Part shown: positions 14,519 through 21,330 of the stretch, piece after piece
Position numbering within the stretch: position 1 is the first letter of the stretch
Layout: every line of letters begins with the position of its first letter
From: Anaerolineae bacterium
GTDB lineage: Bacteria > Chloroflexota > Anaerolineae > Anaerolineales > Villigracilaceae
Assembly: GCA_017303735.1 (NCBI GenBank)
Contig: JAFLCF010000035.1
Location: forward strand, 1-21,330
Reading direction: 5' to 3'
DNA length: 21,330 nt
The notes under the pieces: model-generated
What the model was told of the DNA's origin: nothing
Database searches by the model: none
What the model saw: the letters and a program-made list of their open reading frames with translations, nothing else
Program-made: the position numbers and the translations under genes

Positions 14519-15085
14519 TCAGCAACCAGAGATGAATGGGAAGAGGATGCACCAGCGATAGGTGGAGTCGACCCACCAGAAGAAGCCTGCGCACATGCAA
14601 ATGAAAAGCAACGCACCAACGCCGATGAAGATAGGCAACATATTGCTCTTCTTGGCAGGCGGAGGCGCAGAATAAGCTGGGGGAGAAGCGTACGCAGGCG
14701 CCTGTTGTGGGGCATAGGATGGCGCTGCGGGCACTACAGTTTGCATGGCTTTGCGGGGAACAGCCACGGTCGCGCCGACATCAGCAGCGATCGCATCGTA
14801 CATGAGAACGATCTGTTCACCCAATGAGACAACATCGCCTGCTTTGAGCACAACCGGACCGGCGAGGCGTTGTCCGTTCACAAAGGTGCCGTTGGTGGAG
14901 CCGAGATCTTCAAGAACATACTTGCCGCCCTGGAACATCAGCCGTGCATGTTTGCGGGATACTTCTGAATCATTGATCGCAACACCATTAGTCGAATCGC
15001 GCCCAATGGTGAGTTGTTCACCTTCAAGCGGGAAGGTTACCCCCGGTGTCGGACCTGACCTCATCACAAACTGATATTGCGCCAT
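14519..15085 (-). CDS. FHA domain protein with C-terminal membrane anchor
   Basis: A 188-aa protein. Residues 5-100 form a forkhead-associated domain, which binds phosphothreonine peptides: LTIGRD (25-30), SEVSRKHARL (40-49, with Ser43, Arg44 and His46 of the phosphate site) and DLGSTNGTFVNG (60-71). A Pro/Ala/Tyr-rich flexible linker follows (about 118-145). One transmembrane helix spans about 149-171 (LPIFIGVGALLFICMCAGFFWW), leaving a short, Cys-containing tail. The FHA domain would lie in the cytoplasm and recruit phosphorylated partners to the membrane. No Ser/Thr kinase gene is in this window, so its partner is elsewhere. ATG 15085 is preceded by CGGAGG. The gene has its own promoter (15133-15161) and terminator (14475-14496), so it is monocistronic although it follows the histidine kinase gene. 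Confidence 0.92.
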   Translation of the reverse strand: MAQYQFVMRSGPTPGVTFPLEGEQLTIGRDSTNGVAINDSEVSRKHARLMFQGGKYVLEDLGSTNGTFVNGQRLAGPVVLKAGDVVSLGEQIVLMYDAIAADVGATVAVPRKAMQTVVPAAPSYAPQQAPAYASPPAYSAPPPAKKSNMLPIFIGVGALLFICMCAGFFWWVDSTYRWCILFPFISGC

Positions 15086-15132
15086 CTTTTTCCTCCGAAA
15101 AATCTTATTGCTTGTCTAAATTGCTGAAACCA

Positions 15133-15161
15133 AGTTTACAATCTTCAATCCAAAAAGTCAA
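15133..15161 (-). promoter_or_regulatory. Promoter of the FHA gene
   Basis: Minus-strand TTGACT (-35, 15156-15161), 17-nt spacer, TAAACT (-10, 15133-15138). It points at the FHA gene, with a leader of about 40 nt. It lies in the 107-nt gap after the histidine kinase stop; no terminator hairpin is evident in that gap. Confidence 0.6.
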
Positions 15162-15192
15162 ACCGTACTTATCTCCCAGTAGTTGAAGGTTG

Positions 15193-16431
15193 TTAATTTT
15201 TCGCCTTCTTTGTAGAGGGTGGTTCCAGATCACGCGGGATGGTCTTGGTGGTGCGCGGGAGGTAGAGCATGAACACGGTTCCAACCCCCATTTTGCTTTT
15301 TACTTCGATACGACCACCATGCCCCTGCACGATCTGTTTGCAAATGGAAAGCCCCAACCCGGTGCCGGATGCGCGCGTTTCGTGTTCGCGCACACGGAAG
15401 AATTTCTGGAAGAGATGCGGAAGCGCCTCATCAGGGATGCCGATGCCGGTGTCTTGAATAATGACCATGACCTCGTTCTCATGCACTTCGGCGCGCAACA
15501 GGACGGTTCCGTTAGGACGGTTGTATTTAATGGAATTGCTCAACAGGTTCAAAAAGACCTGTTTGATCTTGTCACGATCCGCTTCAACGAGGGGCAGCCC
15601 TTCGGGCGATTCAACGCGTAGGTGAATGTTATCTTCGATGGCTTTGGTAGACATGATGTCTTTGCATTCATACATCAGGTCTGCCAGGCTGAAAATGGAT
15701 TTGCGATATTGAACCCGCCCCGACTCCAAGCGTGCCAGGTCCAGGAAGGAGGAAGCCAGCGCGTTCAAACGCATGGTCTCGTTATGAATGTTCTGAACGA
15801 TCTGGTCGCGCTGGTCTTGCGACATTTCCGGTCGCAGCAAGAGGTAGGTGGCGGTGCTAAGCGAAGAGAGTGGTGTGCGCAGTTCGTGGACGAATTCAGA
15901 GATCAAGTCTGATTGTTGAAAGAGGCGAGTGTTCTCGATCGCCACAGCGGCTTGCGCCCCGAGCACCAGTAAGAGAGATTCGTCGGTTTCAGAGAACTTG
16001 CCTCTATGTTTGTTGAGCGCTTCGAGTACGCCAACGATCTTGTTCTTGGTGATGAGCGGAATGCCGAGCAGAGATTGAGTGGAAAGCCCGGTGATCGCCT
16101 CAACATTTGAATAGAAGCGCTGGTCTTCATGCGCGTTTGTGATGCGCACCGGCTTGCGATTTGTGACGATCCAACCGGCGATACTGCCATCGAGCGGGAC
16201 GGTGATGCCGCGCCGCGTGGACTCATCCATGTTGGTGGAGACCTGAAAATACAATTGGCGTGAAGCATCGTCATATAGCAGGATGGAGGCAGCTTCAGAA
16301 CCGCTGATCTCGGCTGCGGCGTGTACGATGCGGGAGAGCAATATGTCCAGGTCGAGGGTCGAGGCGAGATCGCGTGAGATGTCGATCAGGCGTCGGTAAC
16401 TGTCCAGTCGTTCCGTTTTGATTTCAGCCAT
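15193..16431 (-). CDS. GAF-domain sensor histidine kinase
   Basis: A 412-aa soluble sensor kinase. A GAF domain fills about 18-170 (IDISRDLASTLDLDILLSRIV through LLLVLGAQAAVAIENTRLF), a ligand- or redox-sensing module. HisKA follows with SEFVHELRTPLSSLS, phospho-acceptor His182. The HATPase core is complete: QVFLNLLSNSIKYN (N-box), DTGIGIP, LFQKFFR and GTGLGLSI. The tail is basic (PPSTKKAKN). No membrane segment is present. ATG 16431 has GGAGAGAG upstream and overlaps the end of the sirtuin gene by 8 nt. With the overlapping sirtuin and receiver-ATPase genes it forms one three-gene operon, so the intact receiver at 17197-18363 is its most likely phosphorylation target. Unlike the pseudo-receiver kinase at 2208, it has no N-terminal receiver domain. 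Confidence 0.92.
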   Translation of the reverse strand: MAEIKTERLDSYRRLIDISRDLASTLDLDILLSRIVHAAAEISGSEAASILLYDDASRQLYFQVSTNMDESTRRGITVPLDGSIAGWIVTNRKPVRITNAHEDQRFYSNVEAITGLSTQSLLGIPLITKNKIVGVLEALNKHRGKFSETDESLLLVLGAQAAVAIENTRLFQQSDLISEFVHELRTPLSSLSTATYLLLRPEMSQDQRDQIVQNIHNETMRLNALASSFLDLARLESGRVQYRKSIFSLADLMYECKDIMSTKAIEDNIHLRVESPEGLPLVEADRDKIKQVFLNLLSNSIKYNRPNGTVLLRAEVHENEVMVIIQDTGIGIPDEALPHLFQKFFRVREHETRASGTGLGLSICKQIVQGHGGRIEVKSKMGVGTVFMLYLPRTTKTIPRDLEPPSTKKAKN

Positions 16432-17200
16432 AGAGTACTCTCTCCGTAATGGCAGGCAGGCTCATCGCAACATCTTCAAGGATGACCACATCTGCGCGAA
16501 CGTTTAAATAGGTGGGCGTGTTATTAATAATGATGAGATGCGCCCCGCGGTCGAGCGCCTGCATGGGCAGCCCGGCAACCGGTAGCACCTCAAGGGAAGA
16601 TCCTGCCACGATCATCAAATCGCAGCTGCGCGCCTGGCGTTGGGCGTTGTACCAGGCTGCCTGCGGCAATTGCTCGCCAAAAAGGATAACATCCGGCTTT
16701 AGCACCTGGCTGCATTTGGGGCAGCGCGGCTTTTCGCCGGTTTCAACGAATTTGGCAATATATGCCTCTGCCTGTACCTGATGATAACACTGAGTGCAGG
16801 TCAGGGTTTGCATTGTGCCGTGCATTTCGATTACATTTCCAGACCCGGATCTTTGATGAAGGGTGTCGATGTTTTGGGTAATGATGGATTTTATATACCC
16901 ACGTTCTTCCAACCGGGCTAATGCTGTATGCGCCGTGTTGGGTCTGGCTTCGAACATTTGACGTGCCAAAGGGCGGAACCATTCGAAGAACTGGTTAGGG
17001 TTTGTTCGAAAGGTGTTGAGAGAGGCTACTTCCAGGGGTTCATCGCGTGCCCATAAGCCTGTCCCCGAAGACCGAAAATCAGGAATCCCAGATGGGGTGG
17101 AAACCCCAGCGCCAGTCAGAACTACTGCATGTTTCGACTGGCGTATCAGATCTGCGGCAAATTCGATGCTCGTCTGCGTCTGGGGAGATGACGTGTTCAT
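16424..17200 (-). CDS. NAD-dependent protein deacylase, sirtuin (SIR2/CobB family)
   Basis: A 258-aa sirtuin that removes acyl groups from lysines using NAD. Seen: the NAD-binding TGAGVSTPSGIPDFRS (29-44), TQNIDTLHQ (108-116), catalytic His127 in EMHGTM, a zinc ribbon with Cys135/Cys138 and Cys160/Cys163, KPDVILFGE (168-176), and VAGSSLEVLPVAGLP for the second NAD contact. GVSTPSGIPDFR resembles the Thermotoga Sir2 type. Length is usual for bacterial sirtuins. Its ATG overlaps the TGA of the upstream receiver-ATPase gene (ATGA), and its own stop overlaps the start of the histidine kinase by 8 nt, so all three are translationally coupled. This placement points to a role in the signalling pathway, for example deacylating a partner, but the substrate is not shown by the sequence. 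Confidence 0.96.
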   Translation of the reverse strand: MNTSSPQTQTSIEFAADLIRQSKHAVVLTGAGVSTPSGIPDFRSSGTGLWARDEPLEVASLNTFRTNPNQFFEWFRPLARQMFEARPNTAHTALARLEERGYIKSIITQNIDTLHQRSGSGNVIEMHGTMQTLTCTQCYHQVQAEAYIAKFVETGEKPRCPKCSQVLKPDVILFGEQLPQAAWYNAQRQARSCDLMIVAGSSLEVLPVAGLPMQALDRGAHLIIINNTPTYLNVRADVVILEDVAMSLPAITERVLYG

Positions 17201-18363
17201 CGCGCCTTTTCACGCTCGAAGATCGTATCTGCTAATTTTATGATCTGCTGCGAGACCATGTTTCCTGGTTGTGCCAGGACGGCTGGGGTGTGCAGACGCA
17301 ATGCCTGCGTGAAAAGCTCGGGCATGGGAGTCAAGGTAGTGGCAATAGGATGCCCCAAACGTTCCTGTGCCTGCGCCCAGGGCATTTGAGTGTCTGAACG
17401 TTGACGATTATTGAGCACGACCGAAATATTCTTGGGGTCCATTTTCATGCCTGTAAGTTCATTTAACAGCACACGAGTATGTTGAATGGAATTCGGCATG
17501 CCTTCCATCACCACGATCTGTTCCTTGCACAGAGGCAGGACTTTTTGCACAGCGGAGGACAGCCCAGACCCAAGATCCAGAACAACGAAGCGTGCCAGAG
17601 AGGAAAGACGGTTGACGAGATGTTCGAAATTCTCAGCACGGGTGGAAAGATCCACATCACGCGGATTATCAGAAGCTGCCAGAATTTTTAAACCTGAACT
17701 GTGCGCAGACAACGACGATTGCACCTTTTCGCGGGTCAGCTCCATGGGGGCACCTCGCAGCATATCCGCAAGGGCAGACTGGTCAGGTAGATTCAGATCC
17801 ATCCCCAAAGTTCCCTGCCCTGGTGTCATCTCTACAAGAGCTACATCTAACTGGGCACGATTGAACAGAGCAGCCGCCAAATTCGAAGCCACAGTAGTAA
17901 CACCCAGCCCACCCCGTACAGAAAGGACGCCGATTACATAGCCTTGCTTTTCATTTACAACGGCTTGAGCTTCTTCTGGCGATTTGGGTGTGGGAGAACG
18001 TGACAACAGGGCTTTCACATGCGCTTGAAGCTCGGTGGGATGTGTGGGCTTGGTCAGGTAATCATCTGCCCCAACTTCGAAGCCAGCCACCTTGTCGTCC
18101 AATTGGTTCTTGGCGGTAAACATAAGGATCGGGATCGACGCCGTGGCAGGATTCTTCCTCAAGCGGCGGGTCACCTCGAATCCGTCCATATCTGGCATCA
18201 TCACATCCAATAGGATCAAGTCTGGGCGTTCTTCGAACGCCTTTGTCAACCCCAATGAACCGTTCGACGCCGCAAGCACTTCATACCCCTGACGTTGCAG
18301 CATCAACCCAACCAATCGCAGGGTATCTACATCATCATCAACTACCAAAATTCTCTCAGGCAT
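17197..18363 (-). CDS. Receiver domain fused to a CpaE/TadZ-like MinD-family ATPase
   Basis: A 388-aa fusion. The receiver (3-120) is intact: VVDDDVD (Asp9-Asp11), phospho-acceptor Asp53 in LLDVMMPD, Thr83 and Lys105 in LTKP. After a linker comes a SIMIBI-class ATPase domain (about 141-385), as in CpaE/TadZ pilus-localisation proteins. Its P-loop reads VRGGLGVTTVASNLA (149-163): the MinD signature lysine is Arg150 and the Walker lysine is Val155, so nucleotide binding may be atypical, as in known TadZ variants with an altered loop. The Walker-B-like strand is FVVLDLGSGLS. CpaE proteins normally place a pilus assembly machine at the cell pole; no tad/cpa genes are in this window. ATG 18363 has GAGGAAAG upstream. 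It heads the operon with sirtuin and histidine kinase, and is divergent from ssrA. Confidence 0.9.
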   Translation of the reverse strand: MPERILVVDDDVDTLRLVGLMLQRQGYEVLAASNGSLGLTKAFEERPDLILLDVMMPDMDGFEVTRRLRKNPATASIPILMFTAKNQLDDKVAGFEVGADDYLTKPTHPTELQAHVKALLSRSPTPKSPEEAQAVVNEKQGYVIGVLSVRGGLGVTTVASNLAAALFNRAQLDVALVEMTPGQGTLGMDLNLPDQSALADMLRGAPMELTREKVQSSLSAHSSGLKILAASDNPRDVDLSTRAENFEHLVNRLSSLARFVVLDLGSGLSSAVQKVLPLCKEQIVVMEGMPNSIQHTRVLLNELTGMKMDPKNISVVLNNRQRSDTQMPWAQAQERLGHPIATTLTPMPELFTQALRLHTPAVLAQPGNMVSQQIIKLADTIFEREKAR

Positions 18364-18432
18364 TCTTTCCTCATCTCAACGGGTGGTTTACATACTGAAG
18401 TGACTTCCGCAGCGCAACCCAACCGTCTCCTA

Positions 18433-18438
18433 ATTATA
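18433..18438 (-). promoter_or_regulatory. Possible -10 box of the receiver-ATPase operon
   Basis: A perfect TATAAT on the minus strand, about 70 nt upstream of the ATG at 18363. No convincing -35 lies 16-18 nt further upstream (TTGCTC is 20 nt away), so an activator may be involved. It is only about 40 nt from the oppositely directed ssrA -10 box, so the two promoters are back to back. Confidence 0.45.
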
Positions 18439-18453
18439 CTGGCAAGTCTCCAA

Positions 18454-18481
18454 CTTTTGAGCAATATGACCGTGCTATAAT
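18454..18481 (+). promoter_or_regulatory. ssrA promoter
   Basis: Extended -10 TGCTATAAT (18473-18481) with a weak CTTTTG-type -35 at 18454-18459, 16 nt upstream. Transcription would start near 18488, giving a precursor leader of about 68 nt before the mature tmRNA 5' end, which RNase P must remove. Confidence 0.7.
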
Positions 18482-18514
18482 AAAAACAGGGACGCCTGAA
18501 ATTTGCCGAAGTTT

Positions 18515-18562
18515 CATGGGGAAGGTCCCCAGCCATGGGGAATGTCCCCAACTATGGGGATG
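18515..18562 (+). repeat. 19-nt tandem repeats in the tmRNA precursor leader
   Basis: CATGGGGAAGGTCCCCAGC (18515-18533) and CATGGGGAATGTCCCCAAC (18534-18552) are two near-identical 19-nt units. The third period starts at 18553 as TATGGGGATG, whose GGGGATG is the mature tmRNA 5' acceptor strand. Each full unit can fold into a 6-bp TGGGGA/TCCCCA mini-hairpin with a 3-nt loop. Confidence 0.8.
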
Positions 18563-18933
18563 ACAGGCTTCGACGGGAGAGGCTGGTCCCGGAATGCGAG
18601 CCGAGCGCGCACCGATCTCGTAAACTCAGTGCAAACTTTAAGTGCCAACAACCGCACTTACGCTGCTATGCCCCTCGCCGCCTAAGGCGAACCATAACAG
18701 TCTGACATCTTAGGATGTCACGTCCGCCGTCACCGCTCTCTGCCGGGTGACGGACCGGGCGAAACAAAGGCAGAGTGCCGCGTGTGATTCTGCTAAACAC
18801 GCGAAAGACTAGCAGATGGTCATAGGCTTACCAGCTTGCCGGGATGCCTGTGATGACGACTAACGGCAGGCTACGCTCGTAGAGTTCCGAGGGTCGAATC
18901 TTTCGGACCCGGGTTCAATTCCCGGCATCTCCA
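18556..18933 (+). ncRNA. ssrA: Transfer-messenger RNA (tmRNA)
   Basis: The RNA that rescues stalled ribosomes by trans-translation. The 5' end GGGGATGACAGGCTTCGAC and the 3' end GGACCCGGGTTCAATTCCCGGCATCTCCA form the tRNA-like domain, with acceptor stem GGGGATG/CATCTCC (one G-T pair), T arm and discriminator A. CC then T follow, so CCA is not fully encoded. The tag-coding frame starts with resume codon GCC at 18644 and ends TAA at 18683-18685, giving ANNRTYAAMPLAA; the LAA end is the usual degradation signal. Pseudoknot-type pairings follow in the GC-rich part downstream. Length of about 378 nt is normal for a one-piece tmRNA. Divergent from the receiver-ATPase operon. Confidence 0.96.
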
Positions 18934-18938
18934 CCTTC

Positions 18939-18970
18939 ATCCTTGCCCGGTCATTATGACGGGCAAGGAT
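18939..18970 (+). terminator. Terminator after ssrA
   Basis: ATCCTTGCCCG and its complement CGGGCAAGGAT form an 11-bp stem enclosing a small TCA-TTA-TGA extension. It begins 5 nt after the tmRNA 3' end. The T run is weak (TGATTCCC), so 3' trimming may define the end. Confidence 0.75.
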
Positions 18971-19012
18971 TGATTCCCGAGGGAGTTACAATCCTATGAT
19001 ATAAGAAGCGGC

Positions 19013-19759
19013 ATGAAAAAAATATTTATTATTGGATGCCTCCTTCTGACCTCTGCCTGCAATATGCCTGTTTCCACGCCTTTGGCAGACCCTACCCATA
19101 CAGCAACGCTTCTTCCACCGCCTGAAGCTGGCAGCACCCTACAAACAGAAACTCCCACTGAAACATTCACCCCTGCGCCCACAGCAACACTTGCCCCTCC
19201 CGCACTCTATTTCACCGAAGAATTCGACACTCCCTCCTCGTATTGGGAATTCACTCAAGCCGGCGGGGCAACGGCTCTGACCTCTTCGATTGAAAACGGT
19301 TCATTGCGCATTGGCACTTCGTCACCTGATACCTGGTTTGTCGGTATCTATACGGCACATACTTATTCCAATGTTTTCGTTCGCGCAAACGTAACCATCA
19401 CCCCAGTCGGCTCGGTTGGGCTGATCTGTCGCTATACATCAGATGGCTGGTATGAGTTCAATGCCGCCACCGATGGGACGTACAGCATCCTGCTCGGTCA
19501 ATGGCTGTCTCCGGGGGTGGTCAAATATATTCCCATTCTCAATGAGAGCAGCAGCCAGTTCGCGTTGAATACAGCCAATGAGATTGGGCTTTTTTGCGAA
19601 GATAATTTCCTGCATCTATATCTAAATGACAACCTTATCAGGCGCGTCGATGTGACAAACTATGGGCTGACAGAAGGCAGTGTGGGCATCACCGCTTCTT
19701 CATTCGCAGAAGTTCCCGTATCTGTGCTCTTCGAATGGGTGAAGATCGGTAAAGAATGA
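19013..19759 (+). CDS. Secreted lipoprotein with a concanavalin-like (LamG/DUF1080-type) domain
   Basis: A 248-aa predicted lipoprotein. Seen: the short basic start MKK, a hydrophobic stretch and the lipobox LTSAC with lipidated Cys16. A T/P-rich disordered linker of about 45 residues (TPTETFTPAPTATLAPP) would lift the domain off the membrane. A C-terminal beta-rich domain (about 66-248) starts LYFTEEFDTPSSYWEF and continues with NGSLRI, NVFVRANVTI, VGLICRYTSDGWYEF, FLHLYLNDNLIRRV and GSVGITA, the jelly-roll pattern of LamG/DUF1080-like sugar-binding or hydrolase-associated domains. No catalytic residues can be named. Start ATG 19013 follows AAGAAG; a TATGAT box (18995-19000) with TTGATT 19 nt upstream may be the promoter. 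Single-gene unit ended by a terminator at 19769-19790. Confidence 0.82.
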   Translation: MKKIFIIGCLLLTSACNMPVSTPLADPTHTATLLPPPEAGSTLQTETPTETFTPAPTATLAPPALYFTEEFDTPSSYWEFTQAGGATALTSSIENGSLRIGTSSPDTWFVGIYTAHTYSNVFVRANVTITPVGSVGLICRYTSDGWYEFNAATDGTYSILLGQWLSPGVVKYIPILNESSSQFALNTANEIGLFCEDNFLHLYLNDNLIRRVDVTNYGLTEGSVGITASSFAEVPVSVLFEWVKIGKE

Positions 19760-19768
19760 GTTTCAATT

Positions 19769-19798
19769 GGGCGGCTCGCAAGAGCCGCCCGCGCTTTT
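19769..19798 (+). terminator. Rho-independent terminator of the lipoprotein gene
   Basis: GGGCGGCTC, GCAA tetraloop, GAGCCGCCC (9-bp stem, 19769-19790), then GCGCTTTT. It begins 10 nt after the stop codon and separates the lipoprotein gene from dnaK. Confidence 0.9.
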
Positions 19799-19884
19799 AT
19801 CCAAAACCTACGTATCGTTAACAGAATTCTTGCACATGTCGTTTAACATGGGGACATTGAATACGATCTATAAGGAGATTTCTC

Positions 19885-21330
19885 ATGGGCAAAATCATAG
19901 GAATTGACCTCGGCACGACCAACAGCGTCGTCTCCGTGATGGAAGGCGGCTCTGCCACTGTGATCACCACAGCCGAAGGCGGGCGTTTATGTCCGTCCGT
20001 TGTGGCGTTCAACAAGAATGGTGAACGCATGGTGGGGCAGACGGCAAAACGCCAGGCGGTTGTAAATGCGGACAATACCATCTATTCCATTAAACGTTTT
20101 ATCGGGCGTCATTTTGACGAGACTGCTTCTGAACGCGCCATGGTTCCATATCAAGTGGCACAGGGACCCACGGGTGATGTGCGCGTTAAGATCCCGGTCA
20201 ATGGCAAGGAATACTCACCGCAAGAAATAAGCGCAATGGTGTTGGGCAAACTCAAGGCAGATGCGGAAGCGTATCTCGGCGAACCCGTTACGCAGGCAGT
20301 CATCACTGTCCCCGCGTATTTCAACGATAGCCAACGTCAAGCCACTAAAGATGCTGGCAAGATCGCAGGCTTGGAAGTGCTGCGCATCATCAACGAGCCA
20401 ACCGCTTCTGCATTGGCGTATGGTCTTGATAAAAAGAAAAATGAAACCATCCTCGTCTTCGACCTCGGTGGCGGTACCTTCGACGTATCCGTTCTCGAAG
20501 TAGGCGAAGGTGTGATCGAAGTGAAAGCCACCAATGGCGATACCCACCTCGGCGGCGATGACTGGGATCAGAGCATCACCAATTGGGCAGCCGATGAATT
20601 CAAGAAAGATCAGGGCATTGACCTGCGCCAGGATCGCCAAGCCTTACAGCGTTTGCGCGAAGCCGCAGAAAAAGCCAAGATCGAACTCTCGACCGTGATG
20701 GAAACAGAGATCAACCTGCCTTATATCACTGCCGATGCTTCTGGACCGAAACACTTACAGTTAAAACTCAGTCGTTCCAAATTTGAGCAGATGACCGAAG
20801 ACCTATTACAGCGTTGCCGCAAACCATTCGAAGCCGCGCTCAAAGATGCAGGCATGGACGCCAGCAAACTCGATGAAGTTGTCTTGGTCGGTGGTTCCTC
20901 TCGTATGCCGATGGTTCAAGAACTGGTCCGCAAGCTCACCAATGGCAAGGACCCGAACAAAGGCGTGAACCCCGATGAAGTCGTTGCAATCGGTGCAGCC
21001 ATTCAAGGCGGCGTGCTCGGCGGCGAAGTCAAAGATATTTTGTTGCTCGATGTGACCCCGCTTTCCCTCGGCGTTGAAACGATGGGCAGCGTAATGACCG
21101 TGATGATCGAACGCAACACAACCATCCCTGTCCGCAAGACGGAAACCTATTCCACCGCTGCGGATAATCAAACCGCTGTCGATATTCACGTCTTGCAAGG
21201 TGAGCGCCCCATGGCTGGCGATAACATGAGCCTCGGACGCTTCCGCCTCGACGGAATCCCACCGGCACCGCGCGGCGTTCCGCAAGTGGAAGTGACCTTC
21301 GATATCGACGCGAACGGCATCTTGCATGTG
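19885..21330 (+). CDS. dnaK: Chaperone DnaK (Hsp70), 3' end cut by the window
   Basis: The first 482 codons of DnaK, open to the last base with no stop; the rest of the substrate domain and lid lie outside. DnaK is the ATP-driven cytosolic Hsp70 chaperone working with DnaJ and GrpE. Seen: [11 protein letters not shown] (6-16), Lys70 in YSIKRFIGR at the E. coli catalytic-lysine position, [48 protein letters not shown], the linker [11 protein letters not shown], and [12 protein letters not shown] then [10 protein letters not shown] in the substrate domain. The segment after residue 80 carries the insertion found in many non-Firmicutes DnaKs. Start ATG 19885 has AAGGAGA 6 nt upstream. The 85-nt gap before it shows no CIRCE element (TTAGCACTC pair) and no HspR-type repeat, so the heat-shock control is not evident. 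Confidence 0.97.
   Translation, partial: MGKIIGIDLGTTNSVVSVMEGGSATVITTAEGGRLCPSVVAFNKNGERMVGQTAKRQAVVNADNTIYSIKRFIGRHFDETASERAMVPYQVAQGPTGDVRVKIPVNGKEYSPQEISAMVLGKLKADAEAYLGEPVTQAVITVPAYFNDSQRQATKDAGKIAGLEVLRIINEPTASALAYGLDKKKNETILVFDLGGGTFDVSVLEVGEGVIEVKATNGDTHLGGDDWDQSITNWAADEFKKDQGIDLRQDRQALQRLREAAEKAKIELSTVMETEINLPYITADASGPKHLQLKLSRSKFEQMTEDLLQRCRKPFEAALKDAGMDASKLDEVVLVGGSSRMPMVQELVRKLTNGKDPNKGVNPDEVVAIGAAIQGGVLGGEVKDILLLDVTPLSLGVETMGSVMTVMIERNTTIPVRKTETYSTAADNQTAVDIHVLQGERPMAGDNMSLGRFRLDGIPPAPRGVPQVEVTFDIDANGILHV

Noticed and set aside
18515..18562. Tandem repeats considered as a CRISPR array
   Set aside because: The units are 19 nt, directly abutting, with no spacers and no cas genes.
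18503..18685. 60-codon frame running through the tmRNA leader and ending in the tag sequence
   Set aside because: It crosses the promoter-proximal leader and the tRNA-like 5' end of tmRNA; the tag is read by trans-translation, not from an upstream start.
19791..19884. Possible heat-shock element before dnaK
   Set aside because: No CIRCE or HspR-type inverted repeat is visible; the CATGT/ACATG pair at 19835-19850 is too short to claim.

Overview
This window looks like a chromosomal segment of a Chloroflexota bacterium, most likely class Anaerolineae. The assignment is an inference from protein character: a DUF3467 protein, a translin-family protein, a REC-CpaE fusion, FHA/GAF signalling proteins and a lipoprotein with a T/P-rich linker. 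No rRNA or phylogenetic marker was compared. Base composition is moderate, there is no phage or insertion-sequence signature, and most genes have Shine-Dalgarno sites.

Layout. (1) 16-984 (-): a DPM1-like GT2 glycosyltransferase, divergent from a two-gene signalling unit (1036-3656, +). That unit is a pseudo-receiver-GAF protein followed by a pseudo-receiver-PAS-histidine kinase, and it ends at a bidirectional hairpin terminator. (2) 3844-6376 (-): a compact gene row reading ssb, DUF3467, translin/TRAX-like protein, two-helix membrane protein and DNPH1-like deoxynucleotide N-hydrolase. The last four are 2 nt apart or overlap, so this looks like a nucleic-acid and nucleotide handling operon. 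(3) 6521-7489: a cytochrome b561, a terminator, a second long hairpin and tRNA-Arg(CCT). (4) 7490-12793: a GT39-type membrane glycosyltransferase (+) convergent with two tandem paralogous polytopic membrane proteins (-), which are probably GT-C-like. (5) 12844-14392 (-): a small acidic protein and an AI-2E family transporter. (6) 14519-15085 (-): an FHA protein with its own promoter and terminator. (7) 15193-18363 (-): a translationally coupled operon of REC-CpaE/TadZ-like ATPase, sirtuin and GAF histidine kinase. (8) 18556-18933 (+): tmRNA (ssrA), divergent from that operon and with a tandem-repeat 5' leader. (9) 19013-19759 (+): a lipoprotein. (10) 19885 to the window end (+): dnaK, cut by the window edge.

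The strongest candidates for something under-described are the ssb-DUF3467-translin-membrane-DNPH1 operon and the sirtuin locked between a receiver-ATPase and a histidine kinase. Next come the adjacent degenerate receivers at 1036-3656 and the 19-nt repeats leading into tmRNA. All function statements come from reading motifs by eye; no database search or structure prediction was run.
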